This document shows, in pieces, positions 5,348-5,868 of a stretch of 5,868 nt of DNA (positions are counted from its first letter, which is position 1; each line of letters opens with the position of its first letter). The notes under the pieces were generated by a model. The model had not been told where the DNA came from, did no database searches, and saw only the letters and a program-made list of their open reading frames with translations. Source of the DNA: a bacterium UBA7470 (GTDB lineage Bacteria; Pseudomonadota; Gammaproteobacteria; Burkholderiales; Burkholderiaceae_C); the NCBI GenBank assembly GCA_002479815.1, contig DLPA01000008.1, positions 56,948 through 62,815 of the forward strand, given 5' to 3'. The position numbers were made by a program, and so were the translations under genes.

Positions 5348-5868
5348 ATGAAGTTTCAAGGTTCACAGAACTACGTTGCTACGGCTGATTTGATGTTGGC
5401 TGTCAATGCCGCCATCACGCTCAAACGTCCCTTATTGGTCAAAGGCGAACCCGGTACGGGTAAAACCATGTTGGCCGAAGAAGTGGCACACGCACTGAAG
5501 ATGCCTTTGCTGCAATGGCATATCAAAAGCACCACCAAAGCCCAGCAAGGGCTGTACGAGTACGACGCGGTGAGTCGTCTGCGCGATTCGCAATTGGGCG
5601 ATGAAAAAGTGAAGGACATCCAAAACTACATCGTCAAAGGCGTGTTGTGGCAAGCCTTTACCGCCGAGCAGCCCGTGGCCTTGCTGATCGACGAAATCGA
5701 CAAAGCCGACATTGAATTCCCCAACGATTTGCTGCGTGAACTGGATCGCATGGAGTTTTACTGCTACGAAACCCGCGAGCTGATTCGTGCCCAACACCGC
5801 CCGCTGGTGTTCATCACGTCCAACAACGAAAAAGAATTGCCCGATGCGTTTTTGCGCCGCTGCTTCTT
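5348..5868 (+). CDS. MoxR-family AAA+ ATPase (3' end cut by window edge)
   Basis: The first 173 residues of a MoxR-type AAA+ ATPase, a cytoplasmic chaperone-like ATPase that in many bacteria works with VWA-domain proteins to mature or activate enzyme complexes. Visible motifs are Walker A GEPGTGKT (33-40), Walker B LLIDEIDKAD (about residues 112-121), the sensor-1 region VFITSNNEKELPDAF with its Asn pair, and the arginine-finger-type RRC just before the window ends. The start ATG at 5348 is backed by TAAGG upstream and directly precedes the conserved N-terminal helix (YVATADLMLAVNAAITLKRPLLVKGEPG). The small lid domain is missing only because of the window edge. Its neighbour is the divergent cytochrome, so its working partners, usually a CoxE/VWA-type protein, would be expected downstream outside the window. 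The client complex is unknown. Confidence 0.93.
   Translation, partial: MKFQGSQNYVATADLMLAVNAAITLKRPLLVKGEPGTGKTMLAEEVAHALKMPLLQWHIKSTTKAQQGLYEYDAVSRLRDSQLGDEKVKDIQNYIVKGVLWQAFTAEQPVALLIDEIDKADIEFPNDLLRELDRMEFYCYETRELIRAQHRPLVFITSNNEKELPDAFLRRCF

Noticed and set aside
5371..5797. Minus-strand frames opposite the MoxR gene
   Set aside because: The plus-strand Walker A, Walker B and sensor motifs define the real frame.

Overview
The window looks like ordinary chromosomal sequence from a betaproteobacterium, most likely Burkholderiales of the Comamonadaceae type. This rests on protein character (GlcD-type FAD oxidase, YigI-like thioesterase, patatin/barrel protein, cytochrome c4, MoxR ATPase), moderately high GC and dense gene packing; no marker gene is present, so it is an inference. 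Six protein genes are supported, two of them cut by the window edges. I see no RNA gene, CRISPR array, insertion sequence, phage gene or integration site.

Layout. Positions 1-1977 (minus strand) hold a compact three-gene run, read right to left: a crotonase-fold protein whose active site matches delta3,delta2-enoyl-CoA isomerases (1213-1977), a hot-dog acyl-CoA thioesterase resembling E. coli YigI (701-1195), and a GlcD-family FAD-dependent 2-hydroxyacid dehydrogenase whose C-terminus lies beyond the left edge (1-677). The short gaps (17 and 23 bp) suggest one transcript. Divergent from it is a large patatin-like outer-membrane protein (about 2102-4408, plus strand) with signal peptide, patatin lipase, POTRA and 16-strand-type barrel, the architecture of type Vd autotransporters such as PlpD. 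It meets a dihaem cytochrome c4-like gene (4489-5163, minus strand) tail to tail, with a hairpin terminator between them. The cytochrome is divergent from a MoxR-family AAA+ ATPase (5348 to the right edge, plus strand).

How the genes may work together. The isomerase and thioesterase act on acyl-CoAs, and the patatin protein could release fatty acids from lipids, so 700-4408 may have a loose lipid-catabolism theme; this is inference from adjacency only. The cytochrome is a periplasmic electron carrier. The MoxR ATPase probably begins a separate MoxR/VWA-type chaperone operon outside the window.

I did not find a new system. The points most worth a second look are the isomerase-type active site in a gene that would usually be labelled enoyl-CoA hydratase, the type Vd protein with no terminal aromatic residue, its uncertain start, and small repeats in the two divergent intergenic regions.
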